Below the pieces are notes generated by a model. It had not been told where the DNA came from, did no database searches, and was given only the letters and a program-made list of their open reading frames with translations. A stretch of 64,000 bases of DNA from Ostrinia nubilalis (Eukaryota; Arthropoda; Insecta; Lepidoptera; Crambidae): assembly GCF_963855985.1 (NCBI RefSeq), contig NC_087099.1:7470001-7534000 (forward strand), read 5' to 3'. A program made the position numbers and the translations under genes. Positions 13,201 to 23,417 of the stretch are shown piece by piece; the first letter of the stretch is position 1, and the number at the start of each line of letters is the position of its first letter.

Positions 13201-16200
13201 CTTTTACCATAATAATTTCTCAAAACAAAATTGGTAGTACGTAAGTTAGTATCTACTGTACTTGCCACTTGGATACCTTGGTGATAAATACTAAAATGAA
13301 CTTTGAAACTCTGAATCCATAATATTATCACCATGAAATGCACTATAGTCATTACTTACTACATAACTAATGTTTGTTTACGTATAACATTTGCGAACCA
13401 AAAAAAAATGTATAGGTTAGATTAACCGATTGAGTCCCAGACGGGCATTAATTAATGTCATAACAATTGATTATCTATTGTGTCTAGATTCGCGGAGCTT
13501 GAAGGATTAAACTTGATTATACTTTTATCAGTCATATTGAATATTTTTTTTGATGTTTACTACCCGCTCTTATGTTATAACGACATAAAACGAGACAAAA
13601 CTTACCAAATTCAAAATAAATCACTCGAAAACTCGCCACCACAACAAAACAAAAAAACTAACAGCAAACAAACAAGCGAGCGAATCACGACATTAGCTCT
13701 GATCGGATTCATTCACTCATTCAACGCGCCGAACATGACCGATAACAGCGCGGAAACCCCCGAATGCACATTCGGTTTCGGTCGTAGTTTCGGCAAGTTT
13801 GCCGCCGAAAACGAAACTAAACCGAAAGTCGTGTTTTTACCGAAATTCAACCGAAAACGAAACCGAAACCGAACATTCGGTCGGACACTAATAAAAAAAC
13901 AAAAAATATTAAAGTGCTTGTGGAAAAATAAAATATGCACCGTTTAAGTTTTCTACTCCCATATCAATATGATCTATTAAGCGTAATAAGAAAACAGCAT
14001 CAAATACTATAATCTTCTAAGTTCCCTTGTCCCTTGTGATAATTGCCAGATAAACCGTTGGGGATGTCGGAATGCGACGCTCATAAATTAACAGCCAATT
14101 TATATGCATAACCATCTCACATACTTCATTCTAACATGTCTCAGGTTTAAAATGGATTTTGTGCATGCAGGCTCCAATAATAGGAGAGCGCATTGGTATT
14201 TGATATTCATGTCACTGCTGCTACTGGGAATCGAATGTGCAACCTTTGGGCGCGGGCGGGTCACCCATGCAATCACGGTGGCGTGTAAGCTGTGTGCAGT
14301 GGTCGTAGTTCGCATTAAAGCCGGCTAATCGGCGTGCATGCTTTTTGTATCGGGAGGCAATGACCGCGGATATTTCTTGAAATAGCTTTATTGGGTAACC
14401 TGTCTCCGAAGTCCGAACACAGTAGGCGTATAATGCGGTTATGAATCAAGGCGCGACTCCGGTAACATAAACGCTGCGCTTATGAACATCCGTTGTTGGC
14501 CATATAAAACGGATCGGGCGCTTTAGTGCGCCCCGAGCCACATCCCTCTGTTCCTAACCACATAGAGGTCAAAATCGAAGGACATCTCTCACTCAGCATT
14601 AATTGTATTTCCATACACGAGAAATCGATTTAACGTTCCACGGGATTCCGGTTTGCGAATTTTTTGTAACACTTTTTCTTGGTTTAATCATTACTTACAA
14701 CGATGCCTTAATTTATGCCCTATGGGTTACACTATAAAAAACCATATCTTAATTAACTTTGTCCGGATTCCAATTAACAAGGTATCGAAAAGTAACGGTG
14801 ATTACAACTCCAAATAGAGCGCGTCAATAACACGCGTCGGTAAATAGGAAGGAGATGGCATCTACTTTTGTTGGAACGAGAAACAATCGCTAAATCCTGG
14901 TGCCAGATTTGCTCATTGTTTACGGTGCTTCCTTGTCTCCATATTGGATATTCCCCGGGAAGCTTGTTATACGCAACCGGGAGCGGTATGTGTAAACGAG
15001 CCGAACAAACCCGACGCTAATTCTTGTTTATGAGCACCCTTGGTCCGCGTAGATACGATGTAAAGCTTTAAGCGGCCACCGACAATCAAAACGTACGCAC
15101 AGATTCCATTCTGGTAATGATATGTAGGTACACGCTCCGATCTCGATCCTTCCTCGTGTGATAAATTGACATTTGCAGTCGATTATTTGAATACTTGACC
15201 GCCTTTCCTCGTTCGTCTTCAGTGAACCGACATGACTGCTAGCCACTTTCATTTTGGTTTATTTATTTTTTTCTGCTTTATTAAATGCTTGTGCATTAGC
15301 AAAAGGCGATGGGTATCTTAAAGTGGCGGTGACACAGATTCAAAAGGCGACATAATATTCGTAATGTACGGGCACACGGCGAGGGATACCGTTCATAGTT
15401 TCCTCTCGTATTCCGAGAAGCATAACGGTGCACACGACTCGAACACAAAACGATCCAGTTTCATAATAAAGTTTAGTGTCTGGTGTTGCTTTATGACCCT
15501 GGCGAACTTAGATTTTGTCGAAATTCCAGAGTGAGAATTTTTAACTGCACATTTTATACTTTGTGAGACATTTTCATATTTATGTATAGCACGCGATATA
15601 ACGACGCTTTATCTATATACAAGCTCGTAAATTAGCTGTAAGCGAGAGTTTTTATCGTCTGATTTTAGTATCAGTTTATAGCGATTTTTCATTTTATCAG
15701 ATTTGATCACATTAAAAGATAGCTTGATAAGATATTAATAATTTATTGCGTCGTAAACGTTAACAAATAATATTCAACTTATCTGATCTAGTTTAACGGT
15801 TATCATTTTGGAAACAAAAAAATATGACGGATTCTCTAGATCTTTAACCTATATTTAGCACTATTCATTTGGAAGTTTTTATGGTAATAATCGTGACTCT
15901 AAAACGTCCAAAATATCACGTTGTATTAAATCTGTCTTCACTCTACTCTTGAATAGACTAGGCAAAAGTTATAGCCTACAATAATGAGCTACAATTTAAA
16001 GATTTGAGGAAAAGAAAGTTTGCGCTTAATCAATTTGAAAGTAGGTAAGTAGCAGCAGTTAATTTCGTTATAATATTTTTTATGATGCATTGCTCATCAA
16101 ACTATTATAAGCAACGGTAGCGCTTTGCGTTCGCGGATGTGGATTATTTTCATTACAGCAGTCGAACTATCATTATCTGAATTACGTTTTGAAAAATAAT

Positions 16201-17002
16201 GAAACGGTTGTAGTTAATTTAGTCTATTTTCTTAGATAGCATACAAAGGAAGTAAGATACGAATCCGATAAATCAAGAAGTGGTCCAGGCGTCGCCTGCG
16301 AAATGTCGTAGACTTTGCCTGGGAGACAGTTCAAAGACTATTTTGCACAGTGGACCTATTTACTCGCAGAATAAAACCAGTGCAAACTGTCCACGCTAAG
16401 CTATCCAGCCCTATAAATATTTATATAAAAATTACATTGTTCCTAATGCAGTGGCAACTGACAATTAACACTTCCCCTTTCTATAGTGCTCACTTAACAG
16501 CAAAGTGTGAATTAAGCACTAAGTACGATACTTTTACTTGTTTAGAATTGGATAGTTCATAAGTTCTATAAAAACAGAAACAGAAAATTAAGGATCTGAA
16601 AAAAAAAACTTATAAAACTTTATTGCATTTAAGTTTACAAATAGGCTTTCAAAAACCACTTTTACACGTCCCAGTATTAACCCTACCACTGCTTCGGGAC
16701 AATAAATGGGCCAGTGCTGAGATGAAGCAGCGCAAGAAACTCAGTCACTATTGTCTGCCAATTAATTATACAAATTCTCAATTATGATTTATAATACGTT
16801 TGAAAACATAAATCTTAAGTCAATTGGAGTGTTCCTATTCTACAGTGCCGGAACCACAATATCGCTCGAATATTTTATTTAAGTAATTGTTCTTATTTTG
16901 TGGTACAGGACACCGGTGACGGCGGTGTCATGGCATCCACAGTCGGGTCTGCTGGCGTCTGTCGACAGGAGCAACCGTGCAGTGATATGGGGGGACTTGT
17001 GA
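1103..17002 (+). CDS. Atg16: Autophagy protein Atg16 (ATG16L1-like), C-terminal WD40 part; 5' part lies outside the window
   Basis: Atg16 binds Atg5-Atg12 and directs Atg8/LC3 lipidation at the forming autophagosome; its C-terminal WD40 propeller takes part in cargo and membrane recognition. The window holds only the last blades: join(1103..1282, 3855..3939, 5861..6007, 16909..17002). Junction phases agree throughout (codons split 1+2, 2+1, 2+1), and every intron is GT-AG. Motifs in order are [19 protein letters not shown], a blade ending [26 protein letters not shown] and a last strand [12 protein letters not shown] before the TGA. These follow the ATG16L1 propeller closely, and the stop falls where that family normally ends. 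The N-terminal Atg5-binding and coiled-coil regions and the first blades must lie upstream. The gene continues past the TGA into a spliced exon at 27856. Identity is secure; exon edges were set by eye. Confidence 0.93.
1283..3854. other. Atg16 intron
   Basis: Mostly AT-rich. A GC-balanced island lies at about 2260-2560 and another at about 3280-3440; neither has an ORF or inverted repeats. A short ATTTA repeat occupies 3461-3482. Confidence 0.7.
3855..3939 (+). CDS. Atg16: Atg16 exon b (WD40 blade, [16 protein letters not shown])
   Basis: An 85-base exon preceded by TTTTTTGTTACAG and followed by TTTCAG|GTAACA. The leading AC completes a GAC codon with the last base of the previous exon, and the exon leaves AG for the next. 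The peptide matches the ATG16L1 strand ending in VIDLR. It is too short to show up as an isolated long ORF. Confidence 0.92.
5080..5255 (+). repeat. Probable 3' end of a non-LTR retrotransposon
   Basis: A GC-rich stretch containing imperfect ACCAGCG and GCTGGCGCC arms is followed by T-rich sequence, AATAAA (about 5222) and a TTTTC-type simple tail. This layout resembles 3' ends of lepidopteran LINEs. No coding part remains. The family is not resolved. Confidence 0.4.
5611..5795. mobile_element. MITE with imperfect terminal inverted repeats
   Basis: The left arm (AGTGTGAGTTTACATCAAAC then GTATTCGATATCGA) is mirrored at 5745-5795 with a few mismatches. The middle includes GCGCCACTAGCGG, a phrase common in lepidopteran MITEs. 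It is about 185 bp and has no coding capacity. The target-site duplication is not clear. Confidence 0.7.
5861..6007 (+). CDS. Atg16: Atg16 exon c (WD40 blades, FKVGCDW...[10 protein letters not shown])
   Basis: The exon follows CAATTTTCAG and ends CACTC|GTAAGT. The first T completes AGT with the previous exon's AG. The peptide contains [15 protein letters not shown] and [16 protein letters not shown], equivalent to the conserved ATG16L1 blade with a GSADGSLYIW-type motif. The exon is clearly more GC-rich than its intron. Confidence 0.94.
7100..7302. mobile_element. PIF/Harbinger-like MITE, 203 bp, TSD TAA
   Basis: The terminal inverted repeats begin GGCCCAGAACAGACGGTGAA and extend about 45 bp with few mismatches. 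TAA flanks both ends (7097-7099, 7303-7305), the 3-bp TWA duplication used by PIF/Harbinger. The interior includes repeated ACTGCAACGAAACTGCAAC-type words near both ends. No transposase is present. Confidence 0.82.
7596..7811. mobile_element. Small non-autonomous hAT element, 216 bp, 8-bp TSD
   Basis: It starts CAGCGGTTCCC and ends GGGAAACCCTG, a hAT-type terminal inverted repeat. It is flanked by an exact CTCTAGGA duplication (7588-7595 and 7812-7819). It is non-coding. Confidence 0.88.
12869..13890. mobile_element. hAT-like element, 1,022 bp, with CCGAAA-rich subterminal repeats
   Basis: The first and last 15 bases are exact inverted repeats (TAGTGTCCGACCGAA). The 8-bp word ATAAAAAA flanks both ends (12861-12868, 13891-13898), as for hAT insertions. 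Both subterminal zones carry many CCGAAA/TTTCGG hexamers (about 12879-12970 and 13770-13885). ORFs inside are short and unlike a transposase, so it is probably a deletion derivative. Confidence 0.82.
16605..16765 (-). repeat. Probable 3' end of a non-LTR retrotransposon (antisense)
   Basis: Read on the minus strand, a segment with GAGTTTCTTGCGCTGCTTC, then GCACTGGCCCATTTATTGTC, runs to AATAAAG and an A-rich tail. I recognise this wording as a common lepidopteran LINE 3' end. It lies about 150 bp upstream of the last Atg16 propeller exon. Confidence 0.45.
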
Positions 17003-17041
17003 CAGGCATGGGACTCCCTGCCGCCTCCCGCTGAACCTAAG
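16909..17041 (+). CDS. Atg16: Atg16 last propeller exon: coding to TGA at 17000-17002, then 39 in-frame bases before a donor
   Basis: The acceptor is GTGGTACAG. The first G completes a TCG codon, giving [19 protein letters not shown] and AVIWGDL before the TGA. This is the final WD40 strand, and the propeller is complete here. The exon does not end at the stop: CCTAAG|GTAATA gives a good donor at 17042, 39 bases past the TGA, exactly 13 further codons. The residues after the TGA (QAWDSLPPPAEPK) look protein-like. The stop context is TGA-C, known as a leaky stop context in animals. Confidence 0.88.
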
Positions 17042-17207
17042 GTAATACACCATTTTAACTTATTTCTGACAAATGACCCAAGGCCTATTTCCTCGCTAAT
17101 ACAAGAGATGGTTTGGGAAATTTTTGTAGTAGCAATCGTTGTATATTTTTTTTAAATATTAAACCCTCGTTGTAAGCTAAATATGCTTGTGTTACAAGGT
17201 GGTCCAC

Positions 17208-17281
17208 CACAGTAATTCAGCGGCGTGACGGGAATCGAACCCGCGTTCCTCGGATCTGACCCGACCCCGACACCATTAGGC
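17208..17281 (-). repeat. tRNA-like SINE fragment
   Basis: On the minus strand a B-box (GGGTTCGATTCCCG) and a degraded A-box region are visible. The cloverleaf is not intact: stems do not pair through, so this is not called a tRNA gene. It is most likely the head of a tRNA-derived SINE. Confidence 0.45.
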
Positions 17282-20200
17282 TTTTGTGAAAGCTTACTTT
17301 AATGCTCTACAATTCTAGAACTTATACAACTAAATATCTAAAATGGCTTTAAACAGACATAAATATTCAGAGTAACAATATAAATTACAGTTCAGTAAGG
17401 TCCACCTTTGGCATCCTGGCCCTAAAAGGCAGACTGTCCTCATTTAGGCTACAGTAGAAGTCAACGTTGAAAGAGATTTCAGTTTTATTAAGTTGACACG
17501 GTCACCGAATGAGTGACACAAGAATGACCGCCGCCGCGCCTCATTGTCAACGTGCCACCGTGTAGCAAGCACACGACGTGCGGGTCGCAGGTTCAATGCC
17601 GTATCAGGACATGATCCGCTTTGCCACAACCGCCTGCAATTCACACGTTATATAAGGCGAAACTAGTTTTCAAGATGAATATGCTATTTTTACACCGACA
17701 GAAAAGGACTTTATTTTACAGTTGTCCGCCTACATTTGGGAATAGAAACGTCAAATAGATTAAAGCGACAGCTTTGATAAGTTCTGAAATATTAGGCGAT
17801 AAATTAACAGAAAAATATATTTCAATAGCAAAAATTTCGCTACCAAACATTTATAACAAATTGGTTGACATTAGGATTGTAGACAAACAATCGCCAGCAA
17901 GATTGAGATAACAAGATTTAATCGCTTCTATTGTCGGTGTCAAAGATTATTTTATATGACCTATTGTATTCGGTCAGCGACCTACGGTAGATCTTCAGAC
18001 ATTTCGGTAGCTTATGTCATTCAATTCGATATCAGAATCCCAGATTTATGAATTCATCGTACGCAAATAAAATTATATTTCACGATTTTTATCCGCGACT
18101 TCGCCCGCGTTGATGTTATTAATAGTAGCTTTCTACTGGAGAAAGAATTTTCAAAATCGTGTTAGTAATTCAAAAGATTACTTCCTATAAACATACTCAC
18201 TCACTCACAACTTTACCTCGTTAAGATATTTTAAGTGTAGATTTTCAGAAGTGCGTGAATCTCTGAACTCAGATGTACTATTTCCGTGACCCTAATGGAG
18301 ATAATAGTCTATTATATTAACAGTTAGAAGCGCAATTTAGTTTTAGGCCCTACGGCTATTATAATTGCATGTAAAGACGATGGGTCAATGGCGATGGGCC
18401 GTGCATCTGATGATTTGTGTGCGATTGCCATCACGGCCCAGCGCCGTTATCTGCCCGCACTATAAATCACTTATTACGAAAATTTTAAACATGCCACCAT
18501 CATACCGAGTATGACTGACGAACACATACGCACACACCTCTCCGTGATGCTAAACTACTATAATCGTCAGTAATTTGAAGACGCCGCTTTCATAAATCAT
18601 ATTAGATTAAAAACATTCACAAACTTGTAATTTAGATAATAATAGAGTTTGCAAGCAAACAGATTTAAAGGAATGGAAAAAAACGCTGTTACAGTGATGA
18701 TATTAATTGGTTTACATTATTGCCACGGAATTGTAAAATTGCGAATGTTCTTGTACTACGAGATTAACCTGTGATCTCTGCTCTATAATTAAAGGATATT
18801 ACAGAAATAATATTCCAAAAGAATAACAATTTATCTTTTTTCTGATTGAATAAACTATAGCTTTATGAGAATACGAGTATTAATCATAAATATTACCTTA
18901 CATAAACCATGTTAATGTATAGTGAATCTGATTGATGACTATAGATTTTTCATTACGCTAACTTACATTTCACATTCGGTATCAACCAACCACGAACTCT
19001 CATTTATAAGGGACCTTTTTAGAGGGAGGTTCAGCCAAATCTTAGGAGCTCTACATTTTAAAAACTGAAATACCCTCGATTATGTAAATGCTCTTCCTTA
19101 ACCATTGAAACGGTTGGTCTACCACAACCTGAAGTGTTAGAAATTGGTAAACTTTGTGTGGTCTATACATAGAAATCAAACATACTTCCTGTCCGACTCT
19201 ACAAAAGTCCTCGTAAACTTACATCTTCAACCTGCGGAGGCAGTCAGGTACTGACAGCCATTTAAATTCCCAGGTGCTGTAAATAAATGCCCTCACGCCT
19301 GTCAACCATACATCAAACTTTAATCGGTTGAAATACTTGTAATCATCACGGCTTCATGTCAATGAATAATAATTACGTCATTAGACACCGACAAAATTTA
19401 TGAAAGTTTAATCGAGAATGTGTGAACAATATAGTAGTTAGTGTCCTTGATTAATGTTTTATATCGGACATCAGCGCTATTAAACTTTATTCATAACTTC
19501 TATGATTGACACGAAAGCTAAATTACCTGCAGGGCTTTTACTTGGCCGATGAACAAGAACTTGATTTAAATTTATTATAGTTAATGCGATGTCAATATAG
19601 AGTTCAATGTGAGTAAAATAGTAATGAATTCCTGAGTTAAAATGTTTATGAAAATCAAGGTGTGCCATTTTAAGGCTGTATTTTCATTTAACAATGAGCA
19701 GTAAGATAACATAATTAATTGAATGTAAACGTCTGAAAACAAGTGTTATTTGATTTGTCGTATAAAAATGAGTGTCGTTGACTCGTGAATGGCCTGTCAC
19801 TTGAGATGTAATGCGGTAATGCTGGCCACTTACCATCAAATGGAGCGTCTGCGCATTTGCCACCCCTATTGTTAAAAAAACAAAACTTAAATGTAGAAAT
19901 GTAGGTATTGTACATGAGATAGTGCACAATGCCGGCGACGAGTGAAAGCGAGGCTTTCGACTTTCATTGAGTTTTTGTAAGTGTATGTATGGCCCCGCGG
20001 CGGCCGGTCCATATTGTCTCGCGACATGATTCTGCTCAACTTTTCTAGTAAAAGGTGTCCGCGCATCATTGCTTTTTTTATAATTTTGTTACCTTATTTG
20101 TCTATTTGACTACTAACCAGTTTTAATCATCTGGCTCTAGGCCAAACTTGGACCTCATAAAATTAAATTATAAGTGTATTTTTTTGGTTAACCATGTTAA

Positions 20201-21065
20201 TCATGAAAGAAAGCCGTTCTAATTTGCTTTATAAAGTGTTCGCGCCGCACTACAATACCTTTTATGTTGAACATCTTTACATTCATCATTTCACGCATGA
20301 GGATTTTTTCTACTTTATTGCTTCAATTATCACAATTTATAATCATGGTTAAGCCTTTTGATCTTGATTTACCGAATACATTGGATCCAGTATTAAATAC
20401 CTCGAATCGAAGTCGGAAAGCTCTTTTCGTGACAGTTTATTCATTAGCTCCGCTGAAACTACGAAATTAATTCTAAATTCCTTTGCTTCCAGTTACGTTA
20501 TTTCCTTAAATAGGGATGCTTGGGATCAATTAATGATCATTAGTTGATGACAGAACAAGCATTCGTTCGTCGGCGTCTTAGACTTGACGGACTATTAGTC
20601 TCCCCGGTAAGTTAATACCTTTCGCAATCTTATTTAAAATCACTTAAGGCCCTTCTCTAATTGATTAACTGTCTTAGCTTTTTATACGAAATCAATACTC
20701 TTTACGAATGTAATTGGTATTGTAACTACTATGTTATTTTATGCTTATGCCGACTTTTACGTTTATTGGAGTAGTTGAACTCTACCGTAATGGGTGAGCA
20801 CCTTTAGCCATTTGAGTGATAAAGACGTCATCACATCATGGTAATCTTGTGGTCGTGGTATTTCTAAGTTCTTTTTTCACACTGAATAAAATACAATGCG
20901 AAATATCAACTGACTGAATGAATGAATCTAATAGTTTATAAGTTTTCTAAACTTTCTTTGTCAATCGCATAGTCGGATATACATACAATTTGAAAAAAAA
21001 ACAGCATAAGGTGGTATCTAATTCTTATTACTTTACTAGAAGTTTTATAAACTTTAGTTACGTAA

Positions 21066-21323
21066 TCCGCCGTGTGGTGACGGCAGAGTAGAATACATTT
21101 GTCACCAACCCCTACTCTTCCCGTGGGTGTCGTAAGAGGCGACTTAGGGACTACACATCAAACAGAGAATGGGCAGCAGCGCTCTCTGAAAAACATCAAT
21201 CTTTTAAACTGCGATCTCCAACCCGCCTGCCAAGCGTGGAGATTATGGCAAAACCCTCCACTATAGTGGAGGAGGCTCATAGTCCAGCAGTGGACGGTAA
21301 AGGGCTGTTGATGATGATGAAGT
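21066..21323 (+). repeat. Lepidopteran retroelement 3' tail ending in GATGATGATGA
   Basis: It contains CTTCCCGTGGGTGTCGTAAG, then GGCGACTTAGGG, a segment AGTCCAGCAGTGGACGG and a terminal GATGATGATGA. This order matches the 3' region of RTE-type LINEs, or SINEs that share their tails, common in moths. No RT sequence remains. Confidence 0.6.
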
Positions 21324-21711
21324 TACGTAATCAAAAATAAAAAGAATGGCTGAAATTTCATTTGTTTCCTGCATTATTCGTTAGGTTTTCCCCTGAAGCA
21401 TATTTTTTACTCAATGTTACATGTCTTGTTTTCCCAAATCTCAACAGTTTTCTACGAGACATTTCTCTACAAAAATATTTTACCTTAGTAAATCAGTCAT
21501 AAATGACAGCAAAAAACTAGTTTACCTAAAACTCGGTTATGATGGCGACATGAGGGAAGTTTCACATGCCTACTTGCAAAAAGGACACATAAATTGCTTT
21601 GTAAACCTCGACATTTTTATGTGGTGTGCATATTTTAAAAGTTTTTCGCACATGCGTCGCGTGTTGCCGAGTGCGCCGCGTCAGTGACGAAAGCGTGCGC
21701 GCCGGCGCGGC

Positions 21712-22018
21712 TAGGGTTGCCACATGTTTGGCTTTTTACGGACTTGTCCGACCCAATATTCTCTTGTCCGGCCTGTCCGGCTTTTGTTAGGCTTTTTATG
21801 TGGCTGCCGCGCAAGCCAAAAGTCGAGCCTCAGAATAATATCGAACACACATGCGCGTATCAGGATGATGTTGGGCTACCGATTGGAATAAGATAGTTGA
21901 TAGTACTCACTCATGACCTATGATACTAATTGCACTTTGGGGTAAAATTTTAGGGTAAAATGTCCGGCCATATTAAGCACCGAGTACGGATTTTGTGTTT
22001 TTAGACCTGGCAACCCTA
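21712..22018. mobile_element. Non-autonomous hAT-like element, 307 bp
   Basis: The ends TAGGGTTGCCA and TGGCAACCCTA are exact inverted repeats. The flanks GGCGCGGC (21704-21711) and GGCGCGGG (22019-22026) match at 7 of 8 bases, as expected for an aged 8-bp duplication. The interior repeats the word TTGTCCGRCC and has no ORF. Confidence 0.75.
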
Positions 22019-23091
22019 GGCGCGGGCGCTCAACCGTTCACAAACCGTTTGTCGCCAAAATCAAGCGGAAAATTTAATAGTACAGCAGTCGCTCGCTACG
22101 TGATCACTATCTTGCTCTTTTAACAAACCGATGGCCCACTTTCGTTTCGCATCAGGACAGAACCAAAAAACCATCGATAGTCTTTTTTATAAATTTTAAT
22201 TAAATGCCCACATTGCTGCATTATGTACCTATCACTCCACTTGACATCGATATAGTTTATAAAAAGTAACCAACGCACAGTTCGACAAACCTCGCTCCAC
22301 ATGCCAGATATGTATTCCGTTGTAACTTTTATAGACCGCCAAATCAAATTAAAATAATGTAGCTGTCATTCTCGCCAGCGGATCACAAAGCCGCTGAAAT
22401 ATGCTGGCAGATATGCCTCGCGCTCGGCGACCGTTGACGCTATCTACATCGATATTTTTTTGTTATCACTGTTTGTTGTTGGCTAATAGTGTTTTAAGTT
22501 ATTCGAATCGTGAAATTGTTGTCTTAAGTCGTAGATGCGGTTAACCGTATCCTAATGTTCTGATGCCGGCAACGGTATCGGCGGCTCTGCGGCCGCGTCC
22601 GAATTGCGAAGTTTCGGCGTAATGACCTGCGCGGGCGCCCGCGGCCCGCGCCCGCCGATCCCCATCGGGCACGCTCGTCTATGCCGGCCACATTCCTTCC
22701 TCGCTTATCGTAAACCATCGTGATTTAATCCTCAAATCCTGCAAATAAACCACACTTAACTTGAAACTTCTTAATATACAAATACATGTAGAGTCAGTCG
22801 CCAACACTCGTAAATGTTTACCTTAACTATTACGACGTTCGCGAAAACGATAATAACGTTAGCAAATTACTAATTAGTGTGTGTCTCGCTATCTCAATTG
22901 CTAATTACGAGTTTATTAGCATATGCAAACGATTGGTAACATTGACAGTTGGACTAATGGGCGACGGCCGCCGAGGTCACGCCGGCTGACACCCTCACTT
23001 GACACACAGAAAAACGTGACATCAATTTTACCGTAAGACCGTCTTCACATCGAGGATCAATTTGATGTTACCGTTTTAGGAATATAATTAT

Positions 23092-23417
23092 TGTAATACT
23101 TGTTAAGTTGGTCTCGGGGTCGTGAAATAATGTTCAAGGCACAATTCAATCATCAACAAGTATATTGTCAATTTGGCACAACGAAATACACATAAAACTT
23201 GGATAATATCAGTCAAAACAATATCTAAACACCAAAATATTGGGAGAGTAAAATAGCGCACGTCGCGGCCATGGGCGGACTAGCAATAAGGTCGAATTTA
23301 GAAAAGACGCCGGCGACCGTTGGTGAGAGCGCGCCGGCAGAGCGCGCGAGCCCGTGAGTTACAAAATAAAGCCCGCCAAATTCGAATGCGAGCATTAACC
23401 ACAGAGGTCGCGTTACA
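23092..23417 (-). repeat. 3' LTR of the gag-protease element
   Basis: A 326-bp direct repeat with TG...CA ends, matching 25804-26129 without a difference that I could find by eye. An AATAAA is visible on the plus strand (about 23365), but the element is read on the minus strand, so it is not its poly(A) signal. Confidence 0.9.

Larger units (their letters stand above)
6008..16908. other. Long Atg16 intron (10.9 kb)
   Basis: It contains a Harbinger-like MITE (7100-7302), a small hAT MITE (7596-7811), a 1-kb hAT-type element (12869-13890) and an antisense LINE tail (about 16605-16765). GC-balanced islands without repeats or ORFs occur around 8130-8330, 9840-10250, 11880-12260 and 14270-15480. 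A 9-bp perfect palindrome arm pair is at 6512-6530. No exon of Atg16 is missing here, because the flanking exons join in phase and the protein is continuous. Confidence 0.7.

Noticed and set aside
13480..13947. A 155-codon plus-strand frame
   Set aside because: It is formed largely by CCGAAA repeats of the hAT-like element and runs across its boundary.
17000..17002. TGA as a selenocysteine codon
   Set aside because: It comes after a complete WD40 propeller, no SECIS-like structure was recognised, and Lepidoptera are thought to lack selenoproteins.
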